Assembly: GCF_002751875.1 (NCBI RefSeq)
Contig: NZ_NMZM01000004.1
Coordinates: 248,001 to 312,000 of the forward strand
Origin: Oceaniglobus indicus
GTDB taxonomy: Bacteria; Pseudomonadota; Alphaproteobacteria; Rhodobacterales; Rhodobacteraceae
Direction of reading: 5' to 3'
DNA length: 64,000 nt
A program made the translations under genes and the position numbers. The notes under the pieces are model-generated. The model made no database searches, had not been told where the DNA came from, and saw only the letters and a program-made list of their open reading frames with translations. Shown here one piece after another: positions 19,167-27,986 of this stretch; the stretch's first letter is position 1; each line of letters begins with the position of its first letter.

Positions 19167-21581
19167 ATGACCGAGCAACTCAGCCAATCTTTCCCCGTGT
19201 TGCCCCTGCGTGACATCGTGGTGTTTCCGCACATGATCGTGCCCTTGTTCGTCGGGCGCGACAAATCCGTGCGCGCCCTCGAGGAAGTCATGGCCGACGA
19301 CAAGCAGATCCTGCTGTCGTCACAGATCGACCCCGGCGTCGACGACCCGACGACCGACGGGATCTATCAGATCGGCGTTCTTGCCAACGTCCTGCAATTG
19401 CTGAAACTTCCCGACGGAACCGTGAAGGTTCTGGTGGAAGGCCGGTCGCGGGTCAAGATCACCGACTATGTCGAGAACGACCGCTTCTTCGAAGCCCACG
19501 CCGAACTTCTGGAAGAAACCGAAGGTGACACCGATGCCGCCGCGGCACTGGTGCGGTCGGTCGGCGAGGAATTCGAACGTTACGCCAAGGTCAAGAAGAA
19601 CATCCCCGAAGAAGCGCTGGCTTCCGTTTCGGAGACGCGCGAATCGGGCAAGCTGGCCGATCTGGTCGCGGGCCATCTGGGCGTCGAGGTGAATCAGAAG
19701 CAGGATCTTCTGGAAACGCTGGCAGTGTCCGAGCGGCTGGAGAAGATCTTTGGCCTGATGCAGGGCGAGATGTCTGTCCTTCAGGTCGAGCGCAAGATCA
19801 AGACCCGCGTGAAATCGCAGATGGAGCGCACCCAGCGCGAGTATTACCTGAACGAACAGATGAAGGCGATCCAGAAGGAACTGGGTGACGGCGAAGAGGG
19901 CGGCAATGAAGTTGCCGAACTGGAAAAGCGGATTTCCGAGACGAAACTGTCGAAGGAAGCCCGCGAAAAGGCCGACGCCGAGATCAAGAAGCTGAAGAAC
20001 ATGTCGCCCATGTCGGCCGAGGCAACGGTCGTGCGCAACTATCTCGAGTGGATGCTGTCGATCCCGTGGGGCGTGAAGTCGCGCGTCAAGAAGGATCTGA
20101 CCCATGCCCAGAAGGTGCTGGATGACGACCACTACAGCCTCGACAAGGTCAAGGAACGGATCGTCGAATACCTGGCGGTGCAGCAGCGCAGCAAGAAGCT
20201 GAAAGGCCCGATCATGTGCCTTGTCGGCCCCCCGGGTGTCGGCAAGACGTCGCTTGGCAAATCCGTGGCCAAGGCAACGGGACGCGAGTTCATCCGCATC
20301 TCGCTGGGCGGGGTGCGCGACGAATCCGAAATTCGCGGCCACCGACGCACCTACATCGGGTCGATGCCGGGCAAGATCATCCAGGCGCTGAAGAAGGCAA
20401 AGACGACCAACCCGCTGATCCTGCTCGATGAAATCGACAAGATGGGTCAGGATTTCCGGGGCGATCCGGCGTCGGCCATGCTTGAGGTGCTTGATCCCGA
20501 ACAGAACGGCACCTTTGTCGATCACTATCTCGAGGTCGAATATGACCTGTCCAACGTCATGTTCCTGACGACGGCGAACTCCTACAACATGCCGGGCCCG
20601 CTTCTGGACCGGATGGAGATCATCCCGCTGTCGGGTTACACCGAGGACGAGAAATCCGAGATCGCCAAACGGCACCTGATCGCCAAGCAGATCAAGAACC
20701 ACGGCCTGAAGAAGGGCGAGTTCGAGATCACCGACGAGGCGTTGATGGAAGTGATCCGCACCTACACCCGCGAGGCGGGCGTGCGGAACCTCGAACGTGA
20801 AATCGCCAAGCTGGCACGTAAGGCGGTGACGCGGATCGTGCGCAAGTCCGAAACCAAGGTGGTGGTGACGCCCGAGAACCTGGAAGATTTCCTGGGGGTC
20901 AAGAAGCACCGCTATGGCCTGGCCGAAACCGAGGATCAGGTGGGTGTCGTGACCGGCCTGGCCTGGACGTCGGTGGGCGGTGAATTGCTGTCGATCGAGG
21001 CGCTGCGCCTGCCCGGCAAGGGTCGGATGAAGACCACCGGCAAGCTGGGCGATGTGATGAAGGAAAGCATCGACGCCGCGTCGTCCTATGTGCGGTCCAT
21101 CAGCCCGACCATCGGGGTGAAGCCGACCAAGTTCGACACGACTGACATTCACGTTCACGTGCCTGACGGTGCGACGCCCAAGGACGGGCCGAGCGCGGGA
21201 CTGGCCATGGTGACCAGCATCGTGTCGGTTCTGACCAAGATTCCGGTCAGGAAGGATATCGCCATGACCGGCGAGGTGTCGCTGCGCGGCAACGCGATGC
21301 CCATCGGCGGATTGAAGGAAAAACTGCTGGCCGCCCTCAGGGGGGGAATCACCACGGTCCTGATCCCGCAGGAAAACGCCAAGGATCTGACCGAGATCCC
21401 GGACAACGTGAAGCAAGGTCTGACGATCATTCCGGTCACCCACGTGTCCGAGGTTCTGGAGCACGCGCTGGTGCGCAAGCCGGAGCCGATCGAATGGGAC
21501 GAGGCCGCCGAAGAAGCGGCGGCCGCGAAGGCCGCACTTGAGCGTCGGAGCGAGTCCGGCGCAGGTGCGGTCGCCCACTGA
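19167..21581 (+). CDS. lon: Endopeptidase La (Lon protease)
   Basis: Lon is the ATP-dependent cytosolic protease for damaged and regulatory proteins. The 804-residue protein shows the N-terminal LonN domain (FPVLPLRDIVVFPHMIVPLFVGR), a coiled-coil with the conserved REYYLNEQMKAIQKELG, and the AAA+ module with Walker A GPPGVGKTSLGKS and Walker B ILLDEIDKMG. The protease domain has the catalytic Ser in PKDGPSAG and the Lys in IGGLKEKLLAA. Start ATG at 19167 has AAGGA seven bases upstream; the longer frame from 19116 is not needed. A strong terminator follows at 21599-21638. Confidence 0.98.
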   Translation: MTEQLSQSFPVLPLRDIVVFPHMIVPLFVGRDKSVRALEEVMADDKQILLSSQIDPGVDDPTTDGIYQIGVLANVLQLLKLPDGTVKVLVEGRSRVKITDYVENDRFFEAHAELLEETEGDTDAAAALVRSVGEEFERYAKVKKNIPEEALASVSETRESGKLADLVAGHLGVEVNQKQDLLETLAVSERLEKIFGLMQGEMSVLQVERKIKTRVKSQMERTQREYYLNEQMKAIQKELGDGEEGGNEVAELEKRISETKLSKEAREKADAEIKKLKNMSPMSAEATVVRNYLEWMLSIPWGVKSRVKKDLTHAQKVLDDDHYSLDKVKERIVEYLAVQQRSKKLKGPIMCLVGPPGVGKTSLGKSVAKATGREFIRISLGGVRDESEIRGHRRTYIGSMPGKIIQALKKAKTTNPLILLDEIDKMGQDFRGDPASAMLEVLDPEQNGTFVDHYLEVEYDLSNVMFLTTANSYNMPGPLLDRMEIIPLSGYTEDEKSEIAKRHLIAKQIKNHGLKKGEFEITDEALMEVIRTYTREAGVRNLEREIAKLARKAVTRIVRKSETKVVVTPENLEDFLGVKKHRYGLAETEDQVGVVTGLAWTSVGGELLSIEALRLPGKGRMKTTGKLGDVMKESIDAASSYVRSISPTIGVKPTKFDTTDIHVHVPDGATPKDGPSAGLAMVTSIVSVLTKIPVRKDIAMTGEVSLRGNAMPIGGLKEKLLAALRGGITTVLIPQENAKDLTEIPDNVKQGLTIIPVTHVSEVLEHALVRKPEPIEWDEAAEEAAAAKAALERRSESGAGAVAH

Positions 21582-21598
21582 TCGCGATCACAAGACCA

Positions 21599-21638
21599 GG
21601 GCGGACGCGCGATACCGATGCGTCCGCCCTTTTCGTTT
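21599..21638 (+). terminator. Rho-independent terminator of lon
   Basis: A perfect ten-base inverted repeat, GGGCGGACGC at 21599-21608 and GCGTCCGCCC at 21620-21629, is followed directly by TTTTCGTTT. It begins 18 bases after the lon stop. Confidence 0.93.
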
Positions 21639-21784
21639 GCGCCTGCCGCATGGCCGGGTGAGTTGACGTTTCAACCGGCCATGGATCGTTCGTGACAGGG
21701 TGCGATGACGCTTCCTCCGGACGATCCTGACACGGTGGACTTTATGGTTTACGCTGCCCGAAACCAAAGAAAGAGGCAGCAACC

Positions 21785-22141
21785 ATGCAAGACGAATTCG
21801 ATCCGGATGCCACGACAGCCGACTCGCCCATGACCCTGGTGGCCGAGGTTTCGCCGGTGGTGGCCGATGCGCCGCTGAAAAAGCCCGATCTGATCGAACA
21901 GGTCGCCGCGACCTCGGGGTTGAAGAAGAAAGACGCCAAGGCCGCGGTCGAAGCCACGCTTGCCGCCCTGGGCCAAGCCCTTGCCGACGGGCGAGAGATG
22001 AACCTCCCGCCGTTCGGCAAGCTCGCGGTCAACCGCACCAAGGTGAAATCCAACGGCACCGTAACCATCGCGCGCATCCGCCAGCCTTCGGCCATGCCAA
22101 AACCCGATGACCCTCTTGCGTCGGCCGAAAAGGACGTTTAA
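21785..22141 (+). CDS. HU-family DNA-binding protein with acidic N-terminal extension
   Basis: A 118-residue protein whose residues 32-105 match HU/IHF: LIEQVAATSGLKKKDAKAAVEATLAAL, then the LPPFGKLAVN beta turn. The usual DNA-binding arm is shortened and replaced by NRTKVKSNGTVTIARIRQP. The first 30 residues are acidic and absent from standard HU. The start at 21785 has GAGG nine bases upstream. Being a lone HU-like gene between lon and tRNA-Val, it is probably a nucleoid protein of the divergent alphaproteobacterial type. The missing arm may alter how it bends DNA. Confidence 0.87.
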   Translation: MQDEFDPDATTADSPMTLVAEVSPVVADAPLKKPDLIEQVAATSGLKKKDAKAAVEATLAALGQALADGREMNLPPFGKLAVNRTKVKSNGTVTIARIRQPSAMPKPDDPLASAEKDV

Positions 22142-22153
22142 CACCACCCCGTC

Positions 22154-22228
22154 GGGTGATTAGCTCAGTGGTAGAGCGCTTCGTTCACATCGAAGATGTC
22201 GGGGGTTCAAATCCCTCATCACCCACCA
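22154..22228 (+). tRNA. tRNA-Val(CAC)
   Basis: A 75-base tRNA folds as a complete cloverleaf. The acceptor stem GGGTGAT pairs with ATCACCC and the 3' CCA is encoded. The D arm carries AGCTCAGTGGTAGAGC. The anticodon stem CTTCG/CGAAG closes the loop TTCACAT, giving anticodon CAC (valine, GTG codons). The T arm is GGGGGTTCAAATCCCTC. No duplicate of its 3' end is visible nearby, so there is no sign of an attachment site pair. Confidence 0.96.
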
Positions 22229-22744
22229 TTCTCTCGCTTTGCTGACTTGCGGTCTTCCGGATCCCCGCCTGCGCAACGGTGTTGGGTTTGTCGCGCCGTA
22301 GGGGTCGTGGCAGGGGCCGTGTGGGCCTGTTCCAGTCGTGACGTGCGCATGCTTCGGCTTTCAGGATGGCTTCGGCACCGCCATTGCCGGGTGCCCCTGC
22401 CCATGAGACGAGCCGCTGTCGCCATTCCGGCGAACCGGCGGAAAAGGTGTGGATTTTTGCTTCCGCCTTCATGTTCGGGACGAGAACCGGACATGTGTCC
22501 TTGCGCCGCATGCAAATCGTATCGAGCGTCGATAAGCGTGCTGGTGTTCCACGCATGGCCGTCCCATGGTGTGGGGCTTGGCGCGCGCGCCAGGTCGCGG
22601 CGCGCGCCGCGCGCAGTCAGCCCCATGGGTTTCGCTTTGGTGAGCCGCGCGTTGCGGAACAATATCGCGTCCGATGATCCATGCGACAGCTGCGAACACT
22701 GGTCTGCCAGATGGCGACCGGTAACCTTGTTGGGACTTGTAACC
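22229..22744 (+). other. Gene-free stretch after tRNA-Val
   Basis: About 516 bases with no recognisable gene on either strand. Open frames exist (for instance 22366-22677 plus and 22219-22791 minus), but their translations show no family motif and read as composition artefacts. No ribosome site, repeat, integrase fragment or terminator-like hairpin stands out. Its position between a tRNA and a broken sulfotransferase suggests decayed accessory DNA. Confidence 0.6.
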
Positions 22745-23450
22745 ATGACACGACGTTTTCTAATTGCCGGGCTGCCGCGCAGTGGCACCACTTATCTCAT
22801 GACGCTCCTGAACTCCCACGCCGATGTGCGTTGCTCCGCATGGCGTAATCGGCATAGGCTGGGTGAACCGCGAGGCAAAGACACTTCTGGATCGGGACAT
22901 TGCTCCGGCGGACTATCTCGACGAGTTCTACAAGTGGGACACGTTCAGCGGTGCGACCGCTGTAGGGGCGAAATGGATGATCGGCCACCACCCCGAGATC
23001 CTAGACTACATTCGGGACAACCCCGACATCCGCATCCTCAGCTTGCGCCGGGACAACAAGCTGGCCCAGGTCGCTTCGCACATGAAGGCCGTGCAGACGA
23101 AACAATGGGCCACGAGAAAGGCATCCGAGGTGGACCGCGAGCCCATTGAAGCAGGCCCGCGCCGGGTGGCACAGGTTGCCCGTGAGATGGCAACGTCCGA
23201 CTATCTGTTCACGCACTGGCTCAAGGGTCTGCGCAACCCGGCGATGCATATCTCTTACCGGGATATGTTCAGCTCAAATTTCAACTCGGAGGTGTGCACC
23301 TTCCTCGGCGTGGCGCAATCCAACCAAATGGCATCGTCCTTGGTCAAGCAAGGCAGCAATGACATACTGTCCCGCTTCAAGAACGCAGCGGCGATCAAGG
23401 ACTATTTCACCGCCGTGGGCAACGCCGGATGGTTGCAACCGGAACTGTGA
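22745..23450 (+). pseudogene. Sulfotransferase, frameshifted
   Basis: From ATG 22745 the frame reads a clear sulfotransferase N-terminus, FLIAGLPRSGTTYLMTLLNSH, which is the PAPS 5'-phosphosulfate-binding loop. The similarity then continues in another frame (open from 22824 to 23450) with GVIGIGWVNREAK, KWMIGHHPEIL, ILSLRRDNKLAQVAS (the 3'-phosphate-binding Arg/Ser region) and a C-terminal ISYRDMF segment. The switch lies at about 22836-22850 and needs a net +1 shift, for example one extra base in the GCATGGCG stretch. Apart from that single lesion the protein looks intact, so the damage may be recent or a sequencing error. Relatives in roseobacters sulfate carbohydrates or envelope compounds; the substrate is not known here. 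Confidence 0.82.
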
Positions 23451-23656
23451 TCGGGTCCCACGCGCGGGAATGACGCAAGGGTGCATATGATCGCGCGGCC
23501 GCCGCGCGATTGTGTGAACGGTATGCCAACGGATACGGTCGCGACCCGGGCGAAACATGCGCGAAGCCCGGGCGCGCCGTATTCACGCCGCCGTCATTGG
23601 CTGTTATCACCCGTGAGATCACCCCGGGTGTCACATCAGCGAAGGCAGGAAGCGAT

Positions 23657-24637
23657 ATGTCCGACAAACCAATCGTCATCACGATGGGCGATCCCTCGGG
23701 GGTCGGGCCCGAGGTGACCGTCAAGGCGCTGGCCAGCCTGTCGGCCGCGGATCGTGCGCGCTATGCGGTGATCGGAGATCGTCCGACGCTTGAGCGGGCT
23801 CTGGCGGCCTGCGATCTGGATCTAGCGCTGGCCGATTTCGGCACAGCGGCGCCGGATGGGGCGCTTTCGGTGATCCATGTGCCTGTCGATGGCCTGCCCG
23901 GCACCTTCGGCACGCTGTCGCCCGCCTGTGGCGAGGCCGCGTTCCGTTTCATCGAACGGGCCGTCGGGATGTCGATGCAGGGCGAGGCAGGCTGTATCGT
24001 CACCGCACCGATCAACAAGGCGGCGCTGAATGCCGCCGGGCACCATTACGACGGTCATACCGGCATGCTGGCCCATCTGACCGGTGCGAAATCCAGCTGG
24101 ATGTTGCTGGCTTCGCCGACGTTGAACGTGTTGCATGTCTCGACCCACGTATCGTTGCGCGATGCCATCGGACGCGCGACGCCCGAACGTGTGCTTGAGA
24201 CGATTCGCACCGGGCACCGGCACTTTCAGCGGATGGGCGTCGAGAACCCGCGCATCGCCGTCGCCGGGATCAACCCGCATTGCGGCGAAGACGGCCTTTT
24301 CGGCACCGAGGACGACACCCAGATCGCGCCCGGCGTGGAACTGGCCAAGGCCGAGGGGATCAACGTCGAAGGCCCGATCCCGGCCGACACGGTGTATCAC
24401 CGCGCCAACACCGGCGCGTTCGACCTGGTGATCGCGCAATACCACGATCAGGGGCATATCCCGATCAAGCTGATCGCGTTTGACACCGCGGTCAACGTGT
24501 CGCTGGGGCTGCCGATCGACCGCTGTTCGGTCGATCACGGCACGGCCTTCGACATTGCCGGAACCGGCAAGGCCAATCACGTCAACATGCTGGCCGCGCT
24601 GGATTATGCCGGCCGGCTTGTCGCCGGTCCGCGCTGA
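23657..24637 (+). CDS. PdxA-like 4-phosphate dehydrogenase
   Basis: A 326-residue member of the PdxA family, which oxidises 4-phosphohydroxy-L-threonine (PdxA) or, in the PdxA2 branch, D-threonate/D-erythronate 4-phosphates. Visible motifs are [12 protein letters not shown] at the N-terminus, [20 protein letters not shown] with the metal-binding His, [13 protein letters not shown], and [10 protein letters not shown] with [13 protein letters not shown] near the C-terminus. The start at 23657 has AGGAAG six bases upstream. A DUF1537 four-carbon acid sugar kinase lies immediately beyond it, convergent with a 21-base gap. That kinase supplies the 4-phosphate in catabolic pathways, which favours the PdxA2-type role over vitamin B6 synthesis. 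Confidence 0.88.
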   Translation: MSDKPIVITMGDPSGVGPEVTVKALASLSAADRARYAVIGDRPTLERALAACDLDLALADFGTAAPDGALSVIHVPVDGLPGTFGTLSPACGEAAFRFIERAVGMSMQGEAGCIVTAPINKAALNAAGHHYDGHTGMLAHLTGAKSSWMLLASPTLNVLHVSTHVSLRDAIGRATPERVLETIRTGHRHFQRMGVENPRIAVAGINPHCGEDGLFGTEDDTQIAPGVELAKAEGINVEGPIPADTVYHRANTGAFDLVIAQYHDQGHIPIKLIAFDTAVNVSLGLPIDRCSVDHGTAFDIAGTGKANHVNMLAALDYAGRLVAGPR

Positions 24638-24658
24638 GCCGGGCCGACCGCTGGCGGC

Positions 24659-25696
24659 TCAATCCGTAGCGGCGTTCAGCTTGCGCGCCAGGTGGTGCAG
24701 GGTGTCCGGCGCGCCGAAGCCGCCGGATTTGGTGATCAGGGTAAGCCCCGGACATCCGTCCACCATCCGCGACACCGGCAGGCCGGGCAGGATTTCACCC
24801 GCGATGCGCACCAATGTGCAGTTCAGCACGCGCAAGACCGCGGCGGTGGTCGCACCACCGCACACGAACAGCGTCGCGGGCTGCTGTCGCCTGACCCATG
24901 TGGCCAGGCCGTCGGCAAATCTCTCGCTCGCGACCTCGGGCGGGACGGGGCCGGTGCCGGGGCCCAGCTGAACCATCCGGATCGCGGCGGGGTCGGCGGG
25001 GGATGGCGGAACCTGACCGTTGGGAGCAACAAAGGGATCGAACCCCTCGATTTGCGCCAAAGTCACCGGATCGCGCGAGCCGATTGCCAGAAGGGCAGGG
25101 GGGCGCACGCGGGGCGGCATCCCGGGATCGGCGCGCCCGGTCATGCGCCGCGCCAACGCCTCGGCCAGGCCTGCGGCGCCGACATACAGCGCCGAAAGCG
25201 CGGCCGTGGCCAGCGCGGCGTCCAGGTCTTCCTGACGCTCGGCATCCAGAATCCGGCCCGCGTGCCCACCGATCCTGTCGGCGACCGGAATTGGTTCATC
25301 TACCCCGGCGCCGCAGACCGCGCCGTTGCGCACGAACCGGCCGAGGCGCGGAACCGCCGGACAAATCAACCCATCGGACCTGTGGCGCGCCAGAACGGAC
25401 ATCTCGGCGCCGATATGCCCCTTCAGCCGGCTATCCACCTTCTTGAACACGATCAGATCGGGCCAGTGGCGGGTCGCGCGTGCCTGTTCCAGAACGTCGC
25501 TCAGGCGGGAAACCGCCTGGCCCTGGTCCAGATCCCGACTGTTGGTCGAAACGGCGACGACGTCGGGGGCCTGTCTGACGGCCTCGCTCAGCGCGTCGGG
25601 CGTGCAGGCGCACAAAACCGACATGCCCCGCGCGGCGAAGGCGACCGAGGCATCGAGCGCGCCGGTAAGATCGTCGGCAATCAGGAAAATCTTCAT
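24659..25696 (-). CDS. Four-carbon acid sugar kinase (DUF1537 family)
   Basis: This family phosphorylates D-threonate, D-erythronate or 3-oxo-tetronate. The N-terminal domain has IADDLTGALD (substrate-binding Asp-Asp) and FKKVDSRLKGHIGAEM; the C-terminal nucleotide domain has LFVCGGATTAAVLR and LTLITKSGGFG. At 345 residues it is clearly shorter than the roughly 420 usual for the family. The loss falls in the middle, between PAVPRLGR and the LYVGAAGLAEAL segment. Both catalytic regions remain, so it is probably functional. It is the last gene of the minus-strand run that begins at the PLP enzyme and ends tail-to-tail with the PdxA-like gene. Confidence 0.86.
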   Translation of the reverse strand: MKIFLIADDLTGALDASVAFAARGMSVLCACTPDALSEAVRQAPDVVAVSTNSRDLDQGQAVSRLSDVLEQARATRHWPDLIVFKKVDSRLKGHIGAEMSVLARHRSDGLICPAVPRLGRFVRNGAVCGAGVDEPIPVADRIGGHAGRILDAERQEDLDAALATAALSALYVGAAGLAEALARRMTGRADPGMPPRVRPPALLAIGSRDPVTLAQIEGFDPFVAPNGQVPPSPADPAAIRMVQLGPGTGPVPPEVASERFADGLATWVRRQQPATLFVCGGATTAAVLRVLNCTLVRIAGEILPGLPVSRMVDGCPGLTLITKSGGFGAPDTLHHLARKLNAATD

Positions 25697-25765
25697 CGAT
25701 CAGGCACCATGGAAAGACGCGCGTCCAGTATCGCACAAAGGAAGGGCGATGAAAATCACCGCGGC

Positions 25766-26551
25766 TCAGCCGTTGATGTGAGGCGGATGCAACAGCGGTG
25801 TCAGCCACTTCAGAACATGGCCGGCAAAAACTTGCGGTTGCGTCTGGACGAAGAAATGTCCGCCTTCGTCCAGCATGCACAGCGTGCTGCGCGCCAGTGC
25901 CTTGTGCAGCGCGACCGAAAGATGCGGCGGCACGATGCGGTCATCCTGCGCGCCGATCACCAGCGCGGGCGCGGTGATCCGACCGACCAGCCGGTCGCCC
26001 CGGTGCGCGATCAGCGCGTCGATGCGGCGGGTCGTGACGCTGCGGTCCAGTGCAACATGGGGGTCCGGCGGGCGGAACGCCTCGGGCGGCAGGCGCAGGA
26101 TGTTGCTGAGCAGAGGGTCCAGATCGGGCGCGCGCGCCAGCAACGCCTGCCTCAGCCCGAACAGGGCATGCATATAGGCATCGGCCTGCATCCATGTGCC
26201 CGACAGGCCCACCGCGCGGATGCGGTCGGGATGGGTGGCTGCCATGTGCTGGGCAATGGCGCCACCCGTGGAATGGCCGATCACCGCGAAGGGGGCCGCG
26301 CCGAACATCGCATCGGCTAGGGCCAAGGCGTCGGTTGCGAGGCTTCCGATGCTCCAGTCGGCGCCATCGTCGGGCGTGGCGCCACAGCCCCGCTGATCAT
26401 AGGTCAGCACGCGAAAGCGTTCGGCAAGCGATGGCGTCACGGCGTCCCAGAACCGGCCCTGGCCGTTCAGCCCGGACACCAGCAACAGGTTCGGTCCGGC
26501 ACCATGGACGCGATAGGCGATATCGTCGGCCATGCCGTCGCCCGCTGTCAT
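25766..26551 (-). CDS. Alpha/beta hydrolase
   Basis: A 261-residue alpha/beta hydrolase. The nucleophile elbow is GHSTGG (Ser around residue 94), the oxyanion region follows SGLNGQGRFWD, the acid is in GAQDDRIVPP, and the catalytic His is in EGGHFFVQTQP. The overall pattern resembles the 3-oxoadipate enol-lactonase and RutD groups. Its start overlaps the stop of the amidohydrolase gene (ATGA), so the two are co-translated. That link suggests it hydrolyses a product of the amidohydrolase, perhaps a carbamate or ester, but this is inference. Confidence 0.88.
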   Translation of the reverse strand: MTAGDGMADDIAYRVHGAGPNLLLVSGLNGQGRFWDAVTPSLAERFRVLTYDQRGCGATPDDGADWSIGSLATDALALADAMFGAAPFAVIGHSTGGAIAQHMAATHPDRIRAVGLSGTWMQADAYMHALFGLRQALLARAPDLDPLLSNILRLPPEAFRPPDPHVALDRSVTTRRIDALIAHRGDRLVGRITAPALVIGAQDDRIVPPHLSVALHKALARSTLCMLDEGGHFFVQTQPQVFAGHVLKWLTPLLHPPHING

Positions 26552-27972
26552 GGCGCCGGTGCAGCCTCCGCGCGGCGGGGAATCATCGTTCCCGCCTCGG
26601 CAATCAGCACGTTCAGCCCCAGACCGCGCACATGATCGGCGCCTTCGGGCGGCACCATCATCGTGCAGCCGGTTCCGACAACCTGACCGTCGGCAAGGAT
26701 CGGTTTGCCGCCGCCATAGCTGGCCACCGGGGTCAGGCGCGCCAGGTCGATCACGGTCACATCCGCGTCGGCGCCGACGCCCAGATGCCCCTTGCGCGCC
26801 GAAAGCCCCAGCACGCGCGCCGGATTGACGGCGGTCTTGATCACGAACCCTTCAAGGCTGAGCGCGTCCAGATGCACCAGGGCCAGGCCACGCGAACACA
26901 GATCGTTGCGCGGAATGCCGCCGCCGTCCGTCGCCAGCCCGTCGATGGCAAAGCTGCCGTCGGCGCGTTTCGCGGTCGCCAGGTGCAGGCGCGGTTCGGG
27001 CGGATTCGCCATGAAGCTGATCCCGATGTCGGTTTCGGCCTGCTGCCACGCGGCCAGGCCCTCGGGGCCGCCCTGAAGGACGTGAACACCGTCGCGGGGC
27101 AGGTGGACCATGGCCCATCCGGCGGCGATGGCGTCGGCCAGGCCGTCCTTGGTGGGGGCGAACCCGCCGCGTTCCAGGTTGCGTTCGGTTGCCACGCTTT
27201 CGGGAATGCCGTTGGCGCATTTGCCCGAGTTGCCGTTGATCGGCGCCAGATAGGATTCGGCCCAGATGTTGGGGTTGGCGTTGATCAGGGCGATCGCCTC
27301 TTCCGCCTCGACCAGGGCCGATTTGTCCAGACCGCGCGTATAGCTGTTGATATGCGCCAGGTGCAGGGGGTTGCCCGCCGCCGCCTCGCAGGATTCGCGC
27401 ATCCCGTCGATGTTCTGCGGCGTGTTCAGGGTGCCCGAGTGACAGGCGACATAGGCACCGGCATCGGCGCAGACCTGGATGATCCGGCCCGAGGCTTCTG
27501 GCGTCATCGGGAAATGCCCGCCCAGCAGCTTCAGCCCGATGGCGCCCGATTTGCGCGCCCGCGCCAGCGTGTCGCGCAATTCGTCGGACTGGGGATCGAC
27601 GGACGACACGGTATGCCCCGGCCGGACATAGTCGATGCAGCCGATGGTCAGCCCGCAGCCATGGCTGGCGGCGAACCGCGTCACGCCGTCGATCGGCCCG
27701 GCCAGATCCAGCGCGAACGTCACGCCCGCCAGCGCCAGCATCCGATGCCCCGGCGCGCCGCCCAGCCACGGTGACAGGTGCACGTGGGAATCGATGATCC
27801 CCGGCATGACCACCAGGCCGGTGCAATCCCGCTCGGCCTTGGCCGGCCGCGTGACCTCGCCGACCTCGGCCACCTTGCCGCCGCTCAGCGCGACATCGGC
27901 AACGCGGTTCACACCGTTGGCCGGGTCGACCACCAGGCCGCCCCGCAGAATGACGTCATATCCGGTTTGCAT
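26548..27972 (-). CDS. Amidohydrolase, dihydroorotase/hydantoinase-like
   Basis: A 474-residue metal-dependent amidohydrolase. The metal site is visible: DSHVHLSPW (HxH), the Lys in GLKLLGGHFP likely carbamylated, His in ACHSGTLNT and HLAHINSY, and a late Asp in TDGGGIPRND. An N-terminal beta-sandwich segment (ILRGGLVVDPANGV) and the GADADVTVIDL C-terminal segment complete the urease-superfamily layout. Such enzymes open cyclic amides or cleave N-acyl groups. The start at 27972 has GGGAAA upstream and leaves 14 bases after the DctM stop. Its place between a TRAP transporter and an alpha/beta hydrolase points to degradation of an imported N-containing compound. Confidence 0.88.
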   Translation of the reverse strand: MQTGYDVILRGGLVVDPANGVNRVADVALSGGKVAEVGEVTRPAKAERDCTGLVVMPGIIDSHVHLSPWLGGAPGHRMLALAGVTFALDLAGPIDGVTRFAASHGCGLTIGCIDYVRPGHTVSSVDPQSDELRDTLARARKSGAIGLKLLGGHFPMTPEASGRIIQVCADAGAYVACHSGTLNTPQNIDGMRESCEAAAGNPLHLAHINSYTRGLDKSALVEAEEAIALINANPNIWAESYLAPINGNSGKCANGIPESVATERNLERGGFAPTKDGLADAIAAGWAMVHLPRDGVHVLQGGPEGLAAWQQAETDIGISFMANPPEPRLHLATAKRADGSFAIDGLATDGGGIPRNDLCSRGLALVHLDALSLEGFVIKTAVNPARVLGLSARKGHLGVGADADVTVIDLARLTPVASYGGGKPILADGQVVGTGCTMMVPPEGADHVRGLGLNVLIAEAGTMIPRRAEAAPAP

Positions 27973-27986
27973 TAGGTTTTCCCGTT

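Noticed and set aside
19320-21578. A 752-codon minus-strand frame opposite lon
   Set aside because: Antisense to an intact Lon with every motif present; the translation is His/Leu/Arg/Asp-rich and matches no family.
22154-22228. tRNA-Val as an integration site with a repeated 3' end
   Set aside because: I found no second copy of the tRNA 3' end in the downstream region, and no integrase gene.
22366-22677. A 103-codon frame in the gap after tRNA-Val
   Set aside because: No ribosome site, no recognisable motif, and Arg/Ala-rich composition like chance frames.
26194-27774. A 526-codon plus-strand frame opposite the amidohydrolase
   Set aside because: Antisense to a gene with a full metal site; composition is typical of shadow frames.
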